A stretch of 64,000 nucleotides of DNA from Hydrocarboniphaga sp. GTDB taxonomy: Bacteria > Pseudomonadota > Gammaproteobacteria > Nevskiales > Nevskiaceae. Below the pieces are notes generated by a model. That model saw only the letters and a program-made list of their open reading frames with translations. It had not been told where the DNA came from and searched no databases. The stretch lies in the NCBI RefSeq assembly GCF_028291725.1, contig NZ_JAQGNT010000064.1, positions 1 to 64,000 of the forward strand, written 5' to 3'. Below, one piece after another: positions 26,546 through 34,086 of the stretch (within the stretch, counting starts at the first letter, position 1; the number at the start of each line of letters is the position of its first letter). The position numbers were made by a program, and so were the translations under genes.

Positions 26546-26851
26546 ATGACCACCATCGGCACCTTCACCGCTCAGAACGACGGCTTCAACGGCACGGTTC
26601 GCACCCTGACGCACAACGTCAAGGTCAAGATCACGCCGGCCGACAAGGAAAGCGAGAACGCCCCTGACTTCCGCATCTACGCGGGCAACTACGAGATCGG
26701 CGCGGCCTGGAAGAAAGTCTCGCGGGCGGACCGGCCCTATCTGTCGGTGACCCTCGACGACCCCTCGTTCCCGGCGACCCTCTACGCCCGTCTGGTCGAA
26801 AGCGAGGACGGCACGCACAACCTGATCTGGTCGCGAGCCAAGGGCGATTAA
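26546..26851 (+). CDS. DUF736 family protein
   Basis: A 101-residue protein of the DUF736 family, found almost only on ICEs and plasmids next to parB and repA. Family features are the start [18 protein letters not shown], the central [16 protein letters not shown] and [17 protein letters not shown]. Function is unknown. It has its own strong ribosome site and is followed by a terminator, so it is probably a highly expressed single gene. Confidence 0.9.
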   Translation: MTTIGTFTAQNDGFNGTVRTLTHNVKVKITPADKESENAPDFRIYAGNYEIGAAWKKVSRADRPYLSVTLDDPSFPATLYARLVESEDGTHNLIWSRAKGD

Positions 26852-26865
26852 TCGCCCGCCTCAGT

Positions 26866-26893
26866 GCCCCGCCTGACGGCGGGGCGCTTTTCT
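26866..26893 (+). terminator. Rho-independent terminator after DUF736 gene
   Basis: GCCCCGCC-TGAC-GGCGGGGC followed by GCTTTTCTT, beginning 15 bases after the stop codon. The same stem occurs inverted at 26010-26031. Confidence 0.82.
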
Positions 26894-26895
26894 TG

Positions 26896-27506
26896 CAAGC
26901 TCTCCGATGCCAACGGCTACTTCGACAGCTCGGGCAAGCAATCCGTGAAGTCGTGCGGAATTCTGCTCGCAGGGTTGGCGATGCTCACTTCGCCGGTCAG
27001 GATCGACAGCGTCATGCTGGGATCGTATGAGGGGTCTTTCTTTTCCGGCTACTTCTGCACGGATGAGCGATGGGCGTCTCCCGAAACTCCGGGCCGCGCT
27101 GTCGTGCTGCGCATCGAGCCGCCGATGGCGTCTCGCCCCTCCGGCATCCATCGCTGACGCTTAATCGTTCCATCTGAAGCGTCGGCTGCGTATCGACCGG
27201 AATCCGCTTCTGCTGATTTCAGGATTTCCCCAAAAGCGCATCGGCTGATCTGTGTTCTTGCGGATCAGCGGGTTTGTGCGAAGCCGGGCGCCGCGAATCC
27301 ATCGCGGCAGTGCTGCCGATCCTGGTCGCTTCCCGGCATCACTCCACGTCGAACAGAGTCGCGAGCCTGGCGCACGCCGCTTGCCGTCAACCCCGGTCCG
27401 TTCCGGACCCCGCACACCCGTGTCCGGGGTATGACGGCCGCGCTCGATGCGTGCGCCCCCGTCGCCTCGCTCCGCCGTGGAGCGAACCCTCAAAAAGGAA
27501 GCGACC
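26896..27506. other. Intergenic region, no gene seen
   Basis: About 600 bases between the DUF736 terminator and the first DUF2958 gene. Frames here are short and low in conserved features. Palindromic pieces such as CCGTTCCGG and the pair GTCCGGGGT/ACCCCGG occur near 27370-27430. It may hold promoters or cis sites for partition, but nothing specific is recognisable. Confidence 0.45.
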
Positions 27507-27854
27507 ATGAAGACTCTGATCACCAACGAACAACGCGCACAGTTGCTCGCCAACTGGGCCGCGAGCAGCCTCGACGAAAACCACGATCCGATGCCGGTTG
27601 TGAAGCTGTTTACGCCGGATGCAGGCGCGACTTGGCTCCTGACTGAGCTGAAGCCGGAAGACGGCGATACGGCCTTCGGCCTATGCGACCTTGGATTCGG
27701 CACGCCCGAACTCGGCTACGTGCGGCTTTCGGATCTGGCGACGATACGCGGGCCGATGAGGCTACCGGTCGAGCGCGATCTGCATTTCGTTCCGAAGCGG
27801 ACACTTTCGGAATATGCCCGACTGGCGCGGGCCGACGGATCAATCAAGGACTGA
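27507..27854 (+). CDS. DUF2958 family protein, first copy
   Basis: A 115-residue DUF2958 protein, a marker of Tn4371-like ICEs and related plasmids. Characteristic segments are LITNEQRAQLLANW, PVVKLFTPDAGATWLL and YGLCDLGFG-like FGLCDLGFGTPELGYV. Function is unknown. The ATG at 27507 has an upstream AAGGAAG. A paralogue of about two-thirds identity lies 1.2 kb to the right. It ends 12 bases before a strong terminator. Confidence 0.88.
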   Translation: MKTLITNEQRAQLLANWAASSLDENHDPMPVVKLFTPDAGATWLLTELKPEDGDTAFGLCDLGFGTPELGYVRLSDLATIRGPMRLPVERDLHFVPKRTLSEYARLARADGSIKD

Positions 27855-27866
27855 TCCGTCGTTATG

Positions 27867-27896
27867 GATGGCTCGCCGCCGGCGAGCCATCTTTTT
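27867..27896 (+). terminator. Rho-independent terminator after the first DUF2958 gene
   Basis: Perfect 11-bp stem GATGGCTCGCC / GGCGAGCCATC with a 3-base loop, followed by TTTTT. On the minus strand it could also end the convergent HU-like gene, but no T-run follows in that direction. Confidence 0.87.
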
Positions 27897-27920
27897 GCTG
27901 CCGCCCGCTGCGGTGCGATA

Positions 27921-28313
27921 TCAGGCCGCGGCGTCCTTCAACTTCTTCAGCGCGCGGACCTTCACCTTCAACGAGGCCGGCTTCGCTGCGAACACCTGTT
28001 CCAGACCGGTAAACCGGTTGATGCCCTTGCGCTTGGGCTTCGCGGCGACCTTCGTGGCGCTGACCTTGAAAAAGCCCGGCAGCACGAAGGCGCCCGCGCC
28101 TTTCTTGCTGACCGATGCAACGATGGCGCCTTCGAGACCGGCGATCACTTTCCGCACGAGCTTGGCATCGACGCCGCTGCTATCGGCGACGTGCGCGATC
28201 AGACCGGTCTTGCCCAAAGTCTCCTTGATCGGTTTGACGGTCGCCGTTTTGGCGACAGCCTTGCTCGGGGCTTTCTTCGTCGCCGCTTTCTTGGACACTT
28301 TCTTGGTTGCCAT
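27921..28313 (-). CDS. HU/IHF-family DNA-binding protein with lysine-rich N-terminal tail
   Basis: A 130-residue HU-like protein. Residues 1-30 are a Lys/Ala-rich tail (ATKKVSKKAATKKAPSKAVAKTATVK) resembling histone H1 tails, and the remainder is the HU fold with PGFFKVSATKVAAKPKRKGINRF at the DNA-binding arm. It likely compacts or bends ICE DNA and may silence or organise it. The gene is convergent with the first DUF2958 gene and codirectional with the XRE regulator upstream. Confidence 0.82.
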   Translation of the reverse strand: MATKKVSKKAATKKAPSKAVAKTATVKPIKETLGKTGLIAHVADSSGVDAKLVRKVIAGLEGAIVASVSKKGAGAFVLPGFFKVSATKVAAKPKRKGINRFTGLEQVFAAKPASLKVKVRALKKLKDAAA

Positions 28314-28425
28314 TATTTTTCAGGTGCTCGGTAGAGGGTTGAGTGCCCCGATACGGGAGAGGCAGGCGGAATGTAGGGCAATCGCAGCGTGACGCCAACT
28401 TGTCACCGGCGAGAGCCGGCGCCTT

Positions 28426-28734
28426 TCAGGTTTTTCCGGCCGCCGGTTGCCAGGTCTTCGGCAACAGCGCTTCGGTCGCGAGCATCAGATCGGCCGAGCT
28501 GCAGCCCAGCGCTTTGGCGATCTTGAGCACGAGCGCGAGCGTCGGCATATGCTCGCCGCGCTCGATCTTCCCCATGTGGGAGCGCTCGATGCCGGCGCGA
28601 TGCGCCAACAGCTCCTGGGCGACGCCGAGTTCCGTTCGTGCCGCGCGTACCGCGGCGCCGAACGCCAGCGCGGGCTCGACGTCGAAGGTCATTGCGCCCT
28701 TCGGTCGGCCTCGCTGGATGGTGCGCTTCTGCAT
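28426..28734 (-). CDS. XRE-family HTH transcriptional regulator
   Basis: About 102 residues from the ATG at 28734 (MQKRTIQRGRPKG). The Cro/C1 HTH is clear: FGAAVRAARTELGVAQELLAHRAGIERSHMGKIERGEHMPTL. A longer frame begins at 28761 without support. It lies about 110 bases upstream of the HU-like gene and is transcribed away from the second DUF2958 gene, so it may control either. Single-domain regulators like this often repress ICE transfer genes. Confidence 0.85.
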   Translation of the reverse strand: MQKRTIQRGRPKGAMTFDVEPALAFGAAVRAARTELGVAQELLAHRAGIERSHMGKIERGEHMPTLALVLKIAKALGCSSADLMLATEALLPKTWQPAAGKT

Positions 28735-29018
28735 GGACAAAAGCGTCGGCGACCACCACAATTAAAACCACGTTATCTTTAACTCATTCAGGCGGATCAG
28801 GACGCTGCCCGAGAACCTGTAGGAACATTCTGGCAGCCTGAAACCCGCATTCGCGTAAGCCCCTGTTTCTGGCTTTGCGAATCGGCGGTTCCAGGTTCTT
28901 GCGGGGATGCGGATTTACGTCTTTACGGATAGGGGCAGACGCGGGTTTCATCATCGGCGCAATGGCACATACCCACTTTTCCAAGTTTTCGGATCGGCGA
29001 CGTTCCGCAGCTATTCAA

Positions 29019-29369
29019 ATGATCATGACACTGCTTACCGACGAACAACGCCAGCAACTGCTCGCCAACGGTGCGCTTACCGCCCGTGGCGAGCCGCACG
29101 ACCCGGTGCCGGTAGTGAAGCTCTACACGCCGGACGCGCACGCAACCTGGCTGCTGACCGAACTCGATCCGCGGGACGGCGACACTGCTTACGGGCTCTG
29201 CGATGCCGGGCTCGGCAATCCTGAGCTGGCCCATGTGCGAATCTCCGATCTGGAAAGCATCCGTGGCCCGCTCGAACATCGGGTCGTACGCGATCTGCAC
29301 TTCAAACCCAGCAGCACCCTGTCCGAATACGTCCGACTGGCGCAGTCGGACGGCTCGATCAACGACTGA
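29019..29369 (+). CDS. DUF2958 family protein, second copy
   Basis: A 116-residue paralogue of the protein encoded at 27507. It shares the segments LLTDEQRQQLLANG, PVVKLYTPDAHATWLLTEL and YGLCDAGLGNPEL and the ending YVRLAQSDGSIND. The start could be ATG 29019 or 29025. The longer open frame to 28875 extends through AT-richer promoter-like sequence. Two diverged copies in one ICE suggest an old duplication with retained function in both. Confidence 0.87.
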   Translation: MIMTLLTDEQRQQLLANGALTARGEPHDPVPVVKLYTPDAHATWLLTELDPRDGDTAYGLCDAGLGNPELAHVRISDLESIRGPLEHRVVRDLHFKPSSTLSEYVRLAQSDGSIND

Positions 29370-29632
29370 ACCAAATTCGAAATTCTATCGTCACACCAGT
29401 GACGCGCACGCCGCCCTCAGGGATGATCGAAGTATCGAAGTGCTGCGATCCCGAATCGATCTGCATTTCGAAGCGGCGAGTCTCACACTGAAGGCCGATT
29501 CCTCAACATTTGGTGAGATTCCGCATTTTCGGTGAATCGTTGATACTGAAAACCTGAGTTCGTCCGAGCTCAGCAGCGCCGGCCAGTGTCCCGTGGCGAT
29601 CCACTCCTGCCGTTGTAGAGGAAGGATTTGGT

Positions 29633-30388
29633 ATGAGTGTCTTGCATGCGCACTGGATTCCCATCGCGGGCTATCTCCACATCCTGTTGCTCGACGGGCC
29701 GTCACTCGCTTGGGAATATCTGCGGCGCAACCCGGAATATCGCAGGGACTGGCAACGCTATCTCCGCCGTCCAGACGCCTTGCTTCCTGAACGCTGGGGA
29801 CTTCGGCTGTTTGAAGACCCGGCGAGTGATGCACGCCGGGTGCAGCCGGCTTGGCTACCTGACCCCGATGGACTCGTGCCATTGCACGCCGACGACAACC
29901 CGGGCGCGGAAGCGCCGCCGTTTCGGCTATGGGGAATTCCAGGCCGCAAGCAAATGACCCATGACGGCCGGCGGCTGGTATTGGCAAGCTTTCTCGGCAA
30001 CCAAGTCATCCGCCTAGCGATTGCGCGCGAGCTGCGGGACGGCATGCCCTACAGCTATGCAGTACGAGCCGGGCTGGATGCGCGCAGCCGCTGGCGCGCC
30101 GTCGAAGCACAGCTGGCATTGCTCGATTCCGGATCGGCCGAGCCTGCGGTTCCACGGCCGACGCGGGTGCTGATGGCTCACATGCGCTCCATCCAGGCCC
30201 TCGATGGCGTCCAGGCCGGCGCTTCGCAGCGCGAAGTCGCCGAAGCCCTGTTTGGCGCTGACGAAGTTGCGGATCGCTGGCACGCCGACGGCGAGTTGCG
30301 CGCCCAAGTACGACATCTGATTGGGCGCGGTCGCGAGTTCATGACGAATGGATACCGCCGCCTGTTGCGGCTTCGCAGTCATCCATAG
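29633..30388 (+). CDS. DUF6499/DUF2285 domain protein
   Basis: A 251-residue protein of the group found just upstream of repA in Tn4371-like ICEs. An N-terminal DUF6499-like part (WEYLRRNPEYRRDW) precedes a DUF2285 part with a C-terminal helix-turn-helix-like region (GASQREVAEALFGADEVADRW and RGREFMTNGYRRLL). It probably binds DNA as a regulator. A good ribosome site (gaggaagg) precedes the ATG. Shared direction and spacing suggest transcription with the AlpA-like gene and repA. Confidence 0.85.
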   Translation: MSVLHAHWIPIAGYLHILLLDGPSLAWEYLRRNPEYRRDWQRYLRRPDALLPERWGLRLFEDPASDARRVQPAWLPDPDGLVPLHADDNPGAEAPPFRLWGIPGRKQMTHDGRRLVLASFLGNQVIRLAIARELRDGMPYSYAVRAGLDARSRWRAVEAQLALLDSGSAEPAVPRPTRVLMAHMRSIQALDGVQAGASQREVAEALFGADEVADRWHADGELRAQVRHLIGRGREFMTNGYRRLLRLRSHP

Positions 30389-30504
30389 GGAGGCGAGCAC
30401 CGGCCTGCCGAATCTCCCTGAGCAATGCGCCGTCGCGCTCGGACACTTCCTTCACCCGGCTGCGCTTCGCCTGCCGGCGATCTCCATGGATGGAGGAAGA
30501 CCGA

Positions 30505-30765
30505 ATGTCCGCACTTGGATTGCAGCCCCCTCAGCTTGTCACCAAACAGCCGAGCCGCTACCTGACCAACGACGAGGCCGCAGAGTTCCTGCGGCTCTCG
30601 CCACGCACGATGGAGAAGCAGCGCGTCATCGGCGGTGGACCGCGCTTTAGGAAGTTCGGCCGGCGCGTGCTCTATGCCATAGAAGACCTCGAAGCCTGGG
30701 CCAGCTCCCGGTCCTTCGAGATGACGTCCGATCCGGAGTACATCGACACCGTCGCTGGCCGCTGA
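30505..30765 (+). CDS. AlpA/excisionase-like HTH protein
   Basis: An 86-residue protein with a MerR/excisionase-like HTH (RYLTNDEAAEFLRLSPRTMEKQRVIGGGPRFRKFGRRVLYAIEDLEAW). The ATG at 30505 follows a strong ggagga site; the frame also opens at 30490. Placed directly before repA, it probably regulates replication or excision. Ends 15 bases before repA. Confidence 0.85.
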   Translation: MSALGLQPPQLVTKQPSRYLTNDEAAEFLRLSPRTMEKQRVIGGGPRFRKFGRRVLYAIEDLEAWASSRSFEMTSDPEYIDTVAGR

Positions 30766-30780
30766 CGCGGACATCGCGCC

Positions 30781-31635
30781 ATGTCGCTCATCGACCCTCG
30801 CGATGCCAAGCGCGAGCAGCTGGAGTTGTTCAACGCCCTGCCGGGCGACATGGCGCCGCGCGATGCGCAGGACCTGATGACCTGGCCGTTCTTCTCGCTG
30901 GCGAAGTCCCGGCGCACCGTCCCGATCGATTTCGGTTCCGGTAGCGTCACGGTCCGCGTCGAGGGCACGGTCGAACATGGCCTGGCGACGATCTGGGACG
31001 CCGACGTGCTGATCTGGGCCGCGAGCCAGATCGTCGAAGCTCGCGACGTTGGCATTCGCACGTCGCGCCTGATGCGCGCGACGCCGCATGAAATCCTGAC
31101 CTTCATCGGTCGCGGCACTTCGGTGCGCGACTATCTGCGATTGAAGGCCTCGCTGGACCGGCTGCAATCGACCAGCATCGCCACGTCGATCCGCCAGGCC
31201 GCGGGCCGGCGCCTGCACCGCTTCTCCTGGATCAACGAGTGGAAAGAGCTCGCTGACGCAACAGGCCGGCCGCTCGGCATCGAGCTGATCCTGCCGGACT
31301 GGTTCTATGCCGGCGTGATCGAAGAAGCGCTGGTGCTGACGATCGATCCGGCCTATTTCCGGCTCACCGGCGGCATCGAGCGCTGGCTCTACCGCTTGGT
31401 GCGCAAGCACGGCGGCCGGCAGCGGCAAGGCTGGCAGTTCGACTTCGAGCACCTGTATGCGAAGTCGGGAAGCATGGCGCGCTTCTCCGACTTTGCGTTC
31501 GACATTCGTCGCATCGCGACACGACAGACCCTGCCCGGCTACCAGCTCGCGGTGAGCCGTGCCTTCGGCGGCACGGAAGTGTTGTGGTTCCGCGCGAAGT
31601 CCTCCATCGGTGCAATCGCTGGGGGCAAGCTGTGA
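30781..31635 (+). CDS. repA: Replication initiator protein RepA
   Basis: A 284-residue initiator of the RPA family carried by many ICEs and broad-host plasmids. Typical stretches are LPGDMAPRDAQDLMTWPFFSLAKSRR at the start and FAFDIRRIATRQTLPGYQL near the end, with two winged-helix-like regions. It should bind the iterons that follow 6-75 bases after its stop and let the excised element replicate. The initiator-iteron-parA order is that of a self-replicating module. Confidence 0.9.
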   Translation: MSLIDPRDAKREQLELFNALPGDMAPRDAQDLMTWPFFSLAKSRRTVPIDFGSGSVTVRVEGTVEHGLATIWDADVLIWAASQIVEARDVGIRTSRLMRATPHEILTFIGRGTSVRDYLRLKASLDRLQSTSIATSIRQAAGRRLHRFSWINEWKELADATGRPLGIELILPDWFYAGVIEEALVLTIDPAYFRLTGGIERWLYRLVRKHGGRQRQGWQFDFEHLYAKSGSMARFSDFAFDIRRIATRQTLPGYQLAVSRAFGGTEVLWFRAKSSIGAIAGGKL

Positions 31636-31641
31636 ATCCGG

Positions 31642-31710
31642 TCGTGCTATCAGGCGCACGAAGGCACGTGCCATCAGGCGCATTTCACTCGTGCTATCAG
31701 GCGCACGAAA
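31642..31710. repeat. Three iterons downstream of repA (probable origin)
   Basis: The unit CGTGCTATCAGGCGCACGAA occurs at about 31643-31662 and 31690-31709 exactly, with a variant CGTGCCATCAGGCGCATTT at 31667-31685. The unit starts are 23-24 bases apart, about two helical turns, so bound proteins would align on one face. The following AT-rich stretch (31737-31780) could be the unwinding region. Only three copies are present; I take this as the RepA-binding origin. Confidence 0.72.
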
Positions 31711-31834
31711 CCTCGAATGCCTCTTTCGATTCAATTCACTGCGCGACCGCTAACTTATATAACAAGAAAAGAATAACGATTAGTAGAAGGCTCCGGCGCT
31801 GTGGAAAACCCCGTCTAATCGGGTTTTCAACGCC

Positions 31835-32473
31835 ATGATCATCGCCTTGCTCAACCAGAAAGGCGGTGTCGGTAAAACGACGCTCGCCACGCACATCGCC
31901 GGCGATCTGGCACTTTCAGGCAGCAGCGTGCTGCTCGTCGACGCCGATCCCCAAGGGTCGGCACTCGACTGGACGCAGCGGCGCCAGCAGACGGGCTCGC
32001 GGCGATTGTTCGGTGCGGTTGGACTCGCACGCGAGACGTTGCACCAGGAAGTTCCCGAACTCGCCAGGAGAGTCGATCACCTCGTCATCGACGGACCGCC
32101 TCGCATTGCGGCGCTCGCGCGTTCTGCGCTGCTGGCGGCTGATCTGGTGCTGGTTCCGGTACAGCCGAGCCCCTACGACATTTGGGCTAGCGCCGAGATG
32201 GTGGCCTTGATCCGCGAAGCACAGATCTTCCGGCCGTCGCTGCGCGCGGCCTTCGTCATCAATCGCCGCGTCAGCACCACGCTGATCGGACGCGAGGCCC
32301 GCAGCGCCCTCGCCGACCAACCGCTGCCCGCGCTGCTGTCGGAGGTCCGGCAGCGCATCGTCTTCGCCGACAGCGTCGCCGCAGGCCAGCTTGCACGCGA
32401 ACTCGATGCTGAAGGCCTCGCAGCCGGAGAGATCGCAGCGCTGACGACCGAAGTCTTGAAGCTCGCACCATGA
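31835..32473 (+). CDS. parA: ParA-family partition ATPase
   Basis: A 212-residue small ParA with the deviant Walker A motif QKGGVGKTT (residues 8-16), ADPQGSALDW and the Walker B-like LVIDGPPR. It should power segregation together with the ParB or the small protein encoded next. It heads a run of six genes joined by 4-base overlaps up to the relaxase. The upstream iteron region probably contains its promoter. Confidence 0.93.
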   Translation: MIIALLNQKGGVGKTTLATHIAGDLALSGSSVLLVDADPQGSALDWTQRRQQTGSRRLFGAVGLARETLHQEVPELARRVDHLVIDGPPRIAALARSALLAADLVLVPVQPSPYDIWASAEMVALIREAQIFRPSLRAAFVINRRVSTTLIGREARSALADQPLPALLSEVRQRIVFADSVAAGQLARELDAEGLAAGEIAALTTEVLKLAP

Positions 32474-32715
32474 GCAGCGGCAAGCGCGTTGCCATCGGTG
32501 GTCGTCCGCCTGCGAACCCGCAGGCCGAGGCCTGGGTGCGGCAAGGTGACGGTGCCGACATCAGCAAAGCGGATCTCTACACCGCTCGACTGACCATCGA
32601 CGTGATGCCGGCGCTGCGCGCCCGCATCAAAGTAGTGGCGTTCACGCAGGGCCTGACGGTTGCCGAAATGTTGCGTGAACTACTGGAGCGCGAGTTCCCG
32701 GAGAAGCACCCGTGA
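32470..32715 (+). CDS. Small ribbon-helix-helix-like protein beside parA
   Basis: An 81-residue protein with ATGA overlap to parA. The second half (YTARLTIDVMPALRARIKVVAFTQGLTVAEMLRELLEREF) has the strand-helix-helix spacing of ParG/Arc-type ribbon-helix-helix proteins; the N terminus is basic and probably disordered. Similar small proteins serve as centromere binders with short ParAs. I infer the same here. Confidence 0.75.
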   Translation: MSSGKRVAIGGRPPANPQAEAWVRQGDGADISKADLYTARLTIDVMPALRARIKVVAFTQGLTVAEMLRELLEREFPEKHP

Positions 32716-33254
32716 ACACGCACTCCATGCCGACACCGGCGGCAGCGCCGGCTTCGCCAGCCCCACCGCAGCTGCTTTCAGACGCATCGGCGTACACGCC
32801 GACTACACGGGTTCTGCTCGCCTATGTCGAGCAGCGCATCAACCTCTACTTGCGCTTCGGTCATCCGGTTCGTGAGCAGCGCCTCGATCGCCAACGGCGC
32901 ATAGCATGGTTCACGCCGACGGCGGTGTTCTGTCGAATCCGCTGGGAAGCGAACGATTACGGAACGACCCGATGGCAGCTGATGGTGCTGCAAGCCGGAG
33001 CCGTACTCGATGCCGTTCAACGCATCCCGGGCATTGCGCCGGGCGCGTCGCTGCTGCTGCGCGCAGAAGGTGAGCGACAGGTGCAGCCGGTGTTGCAGCT
33101 GATCGACGGCATCGAAGCGCGCGGCATCGATCCTGCGGCGGTGTCGCCTGCTTACTGGCGCACGCTGTGCAACCGGCTTGCTGCGCGCATGCCGCTACCG
33201 ATCTACACCGCGGAACGCCACGCGGCGCATCTGGCAGGAGCGGTGTTCCGATGA
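32712..33254 (+). CDS. DUF2840 family protein
   Basis: A 180-residue DUF2840 protein, always found on ICEs between parA and traF. Family stretches are YVEQRINLYLRFGHPVREQRLDRQRRIAWF and AVFCRIRWEANDYGT. The GTG at 32712 forms a GTGA overlap with the preceding stop, which supports it over a later ATG. Function unknown; position suggests a role in partition or transfer. Confidence 0.85.
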   Translation: MNTHSMPTPAAAPASPAPPQLLSDASAYTPTTRVLLAYVEQRINLYLRFGHPVREQRLDRQRRIAWFTPTAVFCRIRWEANDYGTTRWQLMVLQAGAVLDAVQRIPGIAPGASLLLRAEGERQVQPVLQLIDGIEARGIDPAAVSPAYWRTLCNRLAARMPLPIYTAERHAAHLAGAVFR

Positions 33255-33775
33255 ATGCTTCTGCGCGCAAAGCCCGCTTGCTGTTCTGGTCATTCTGCGG
33301 CGTTGCGGCACTCGCCCTGCCACTCTTGGTGACACCCACCGCACTGGTCATTTACAACCCCTCGGACAGCGTGCCGAGAGGTTGGTATCGCGTGACGCAG
33401 GCAGCATCGCTACACGTCGGCGACTACGCCGTTGCCGCGCTTCCGCCGGATGCAGCCGCACTGGCAGCACAGCGCGGCTACCTTCCTGCGCACATCCCGG
33501 TCATCAAGCGCATCGGTGCTATGCCGCCGCAATGGGTGTGCGTGTCCGACGGCGTGGTCAGCATCGACGGCGCGGCGGTCGCCGCCACTCTCGCTGCTGA
33601 TCCCCGAGGCCGCACCCTGCTCGCCTGGCGGCAATGCCGGCGGCTGATCGATGACGAGCTGTTCCTTCTGAGTGCGACGAACCCGGATTCATTCGACAGC
33701 CGATACTTTGGCCCGATCAAGGCATCATCGGTATTCGGCCAAGCGTTGCCGCTTTGGACGAGTGACGCCCCATGA
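33251..33775 (+). CDS. traF: TraF, S26-family conjugative signal peptidase
   Basis: A 174-residue membrane peptidase. After an N-terminal helix (LLFWSFCGVAALALPLLVTP) comes the catalytic serine box NPSDSVPRGWY and the lysine box PVIKRIGAMPPQWV, the usual Ser-Lys dyad. TraF of IncP/Tn4371-type systems processes the pilin. The ATG at 33251 overlaps the DUF2840 stop by four bases. Its presence implies the element encodes a trb pilus elsewhere. Confidence 0.92.
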   Translation: MNASARKARLLFWSFCGVAALALPLLVTPTALVIYNPSDSVPRGWYRVTQAASLHVGDYAVAALPPDAAALAAQRGYLPAHIPVIKRIGAMPPQWVCVSDGVVSIDGAAVAATLAADPRGRTLLAWRQCRRLIDDELFLLSATNPDSFDSRYFGPIKASSVFGQALPLWTSDAP

Positions 33776-34086
33776 CCATGCACTCCGACGTGCAGACCCG
33801 CTGCACTTCGATTGCGTCGCCGGCTGCACACGCGGCGCCTCCTTTGTGCAGACCACCGCAGCGCGGACGTCGAAGCCAGACGCGAAAGCGGATGGCGAAG
33901 ACGGAGGGCAAGATAAAAGGGCGCGGCACGGTAGTGCGCGCAAAGCCTGGTCTGCACATGGGGGAGCGCGGCACGCGCCTGGGGTGGCGACGTGCTGCTG
34001 ATGGCGCTAAGTCTCCGTCCGACTTGCGGGTTTCGGGTGCCTTGTTTGCTGGAGTTGGCGGGTGTTCGCTGGAGCGCACGGCATGA
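33772..34086 (+). CDS. Small basic hypothetical protein between traF and the relaxase
   Basis: A 104-residue open frame linked to traF by an ATGA overlap and to the relaxase gene by another. It is Arg/Lys-rich and low in conserved features (RRSQTRKRMAKTEGKIKGRG), so the protein itself is weak evidence. The exact overlaps on both sides are the main support. It could be an accessory DNA-binding protein or merely a translated coupling sequence. Confidence 0.5.
   Translation: MTMHSDVQTRCTSIASPAAHAAPPLCRPPQRGRRSQTRKRMAKTEGKIKGRGTVVRAKPGLHMGERGTRLGWRRAADGAKSPSDLRVSGALFAGVGGCSLERTA

Noticed and set aside
26203-26568. Minus-strand frames between parB and DUF736
   Set aside because: No motif or ribosome site; arise from GC-rich DNA, even though a minus-oriented terminator lies to their left.
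30379-31734. 451-codon minus-strand frame opposite repA
   Set aside because: Shadow of repA; runs through the iterons.
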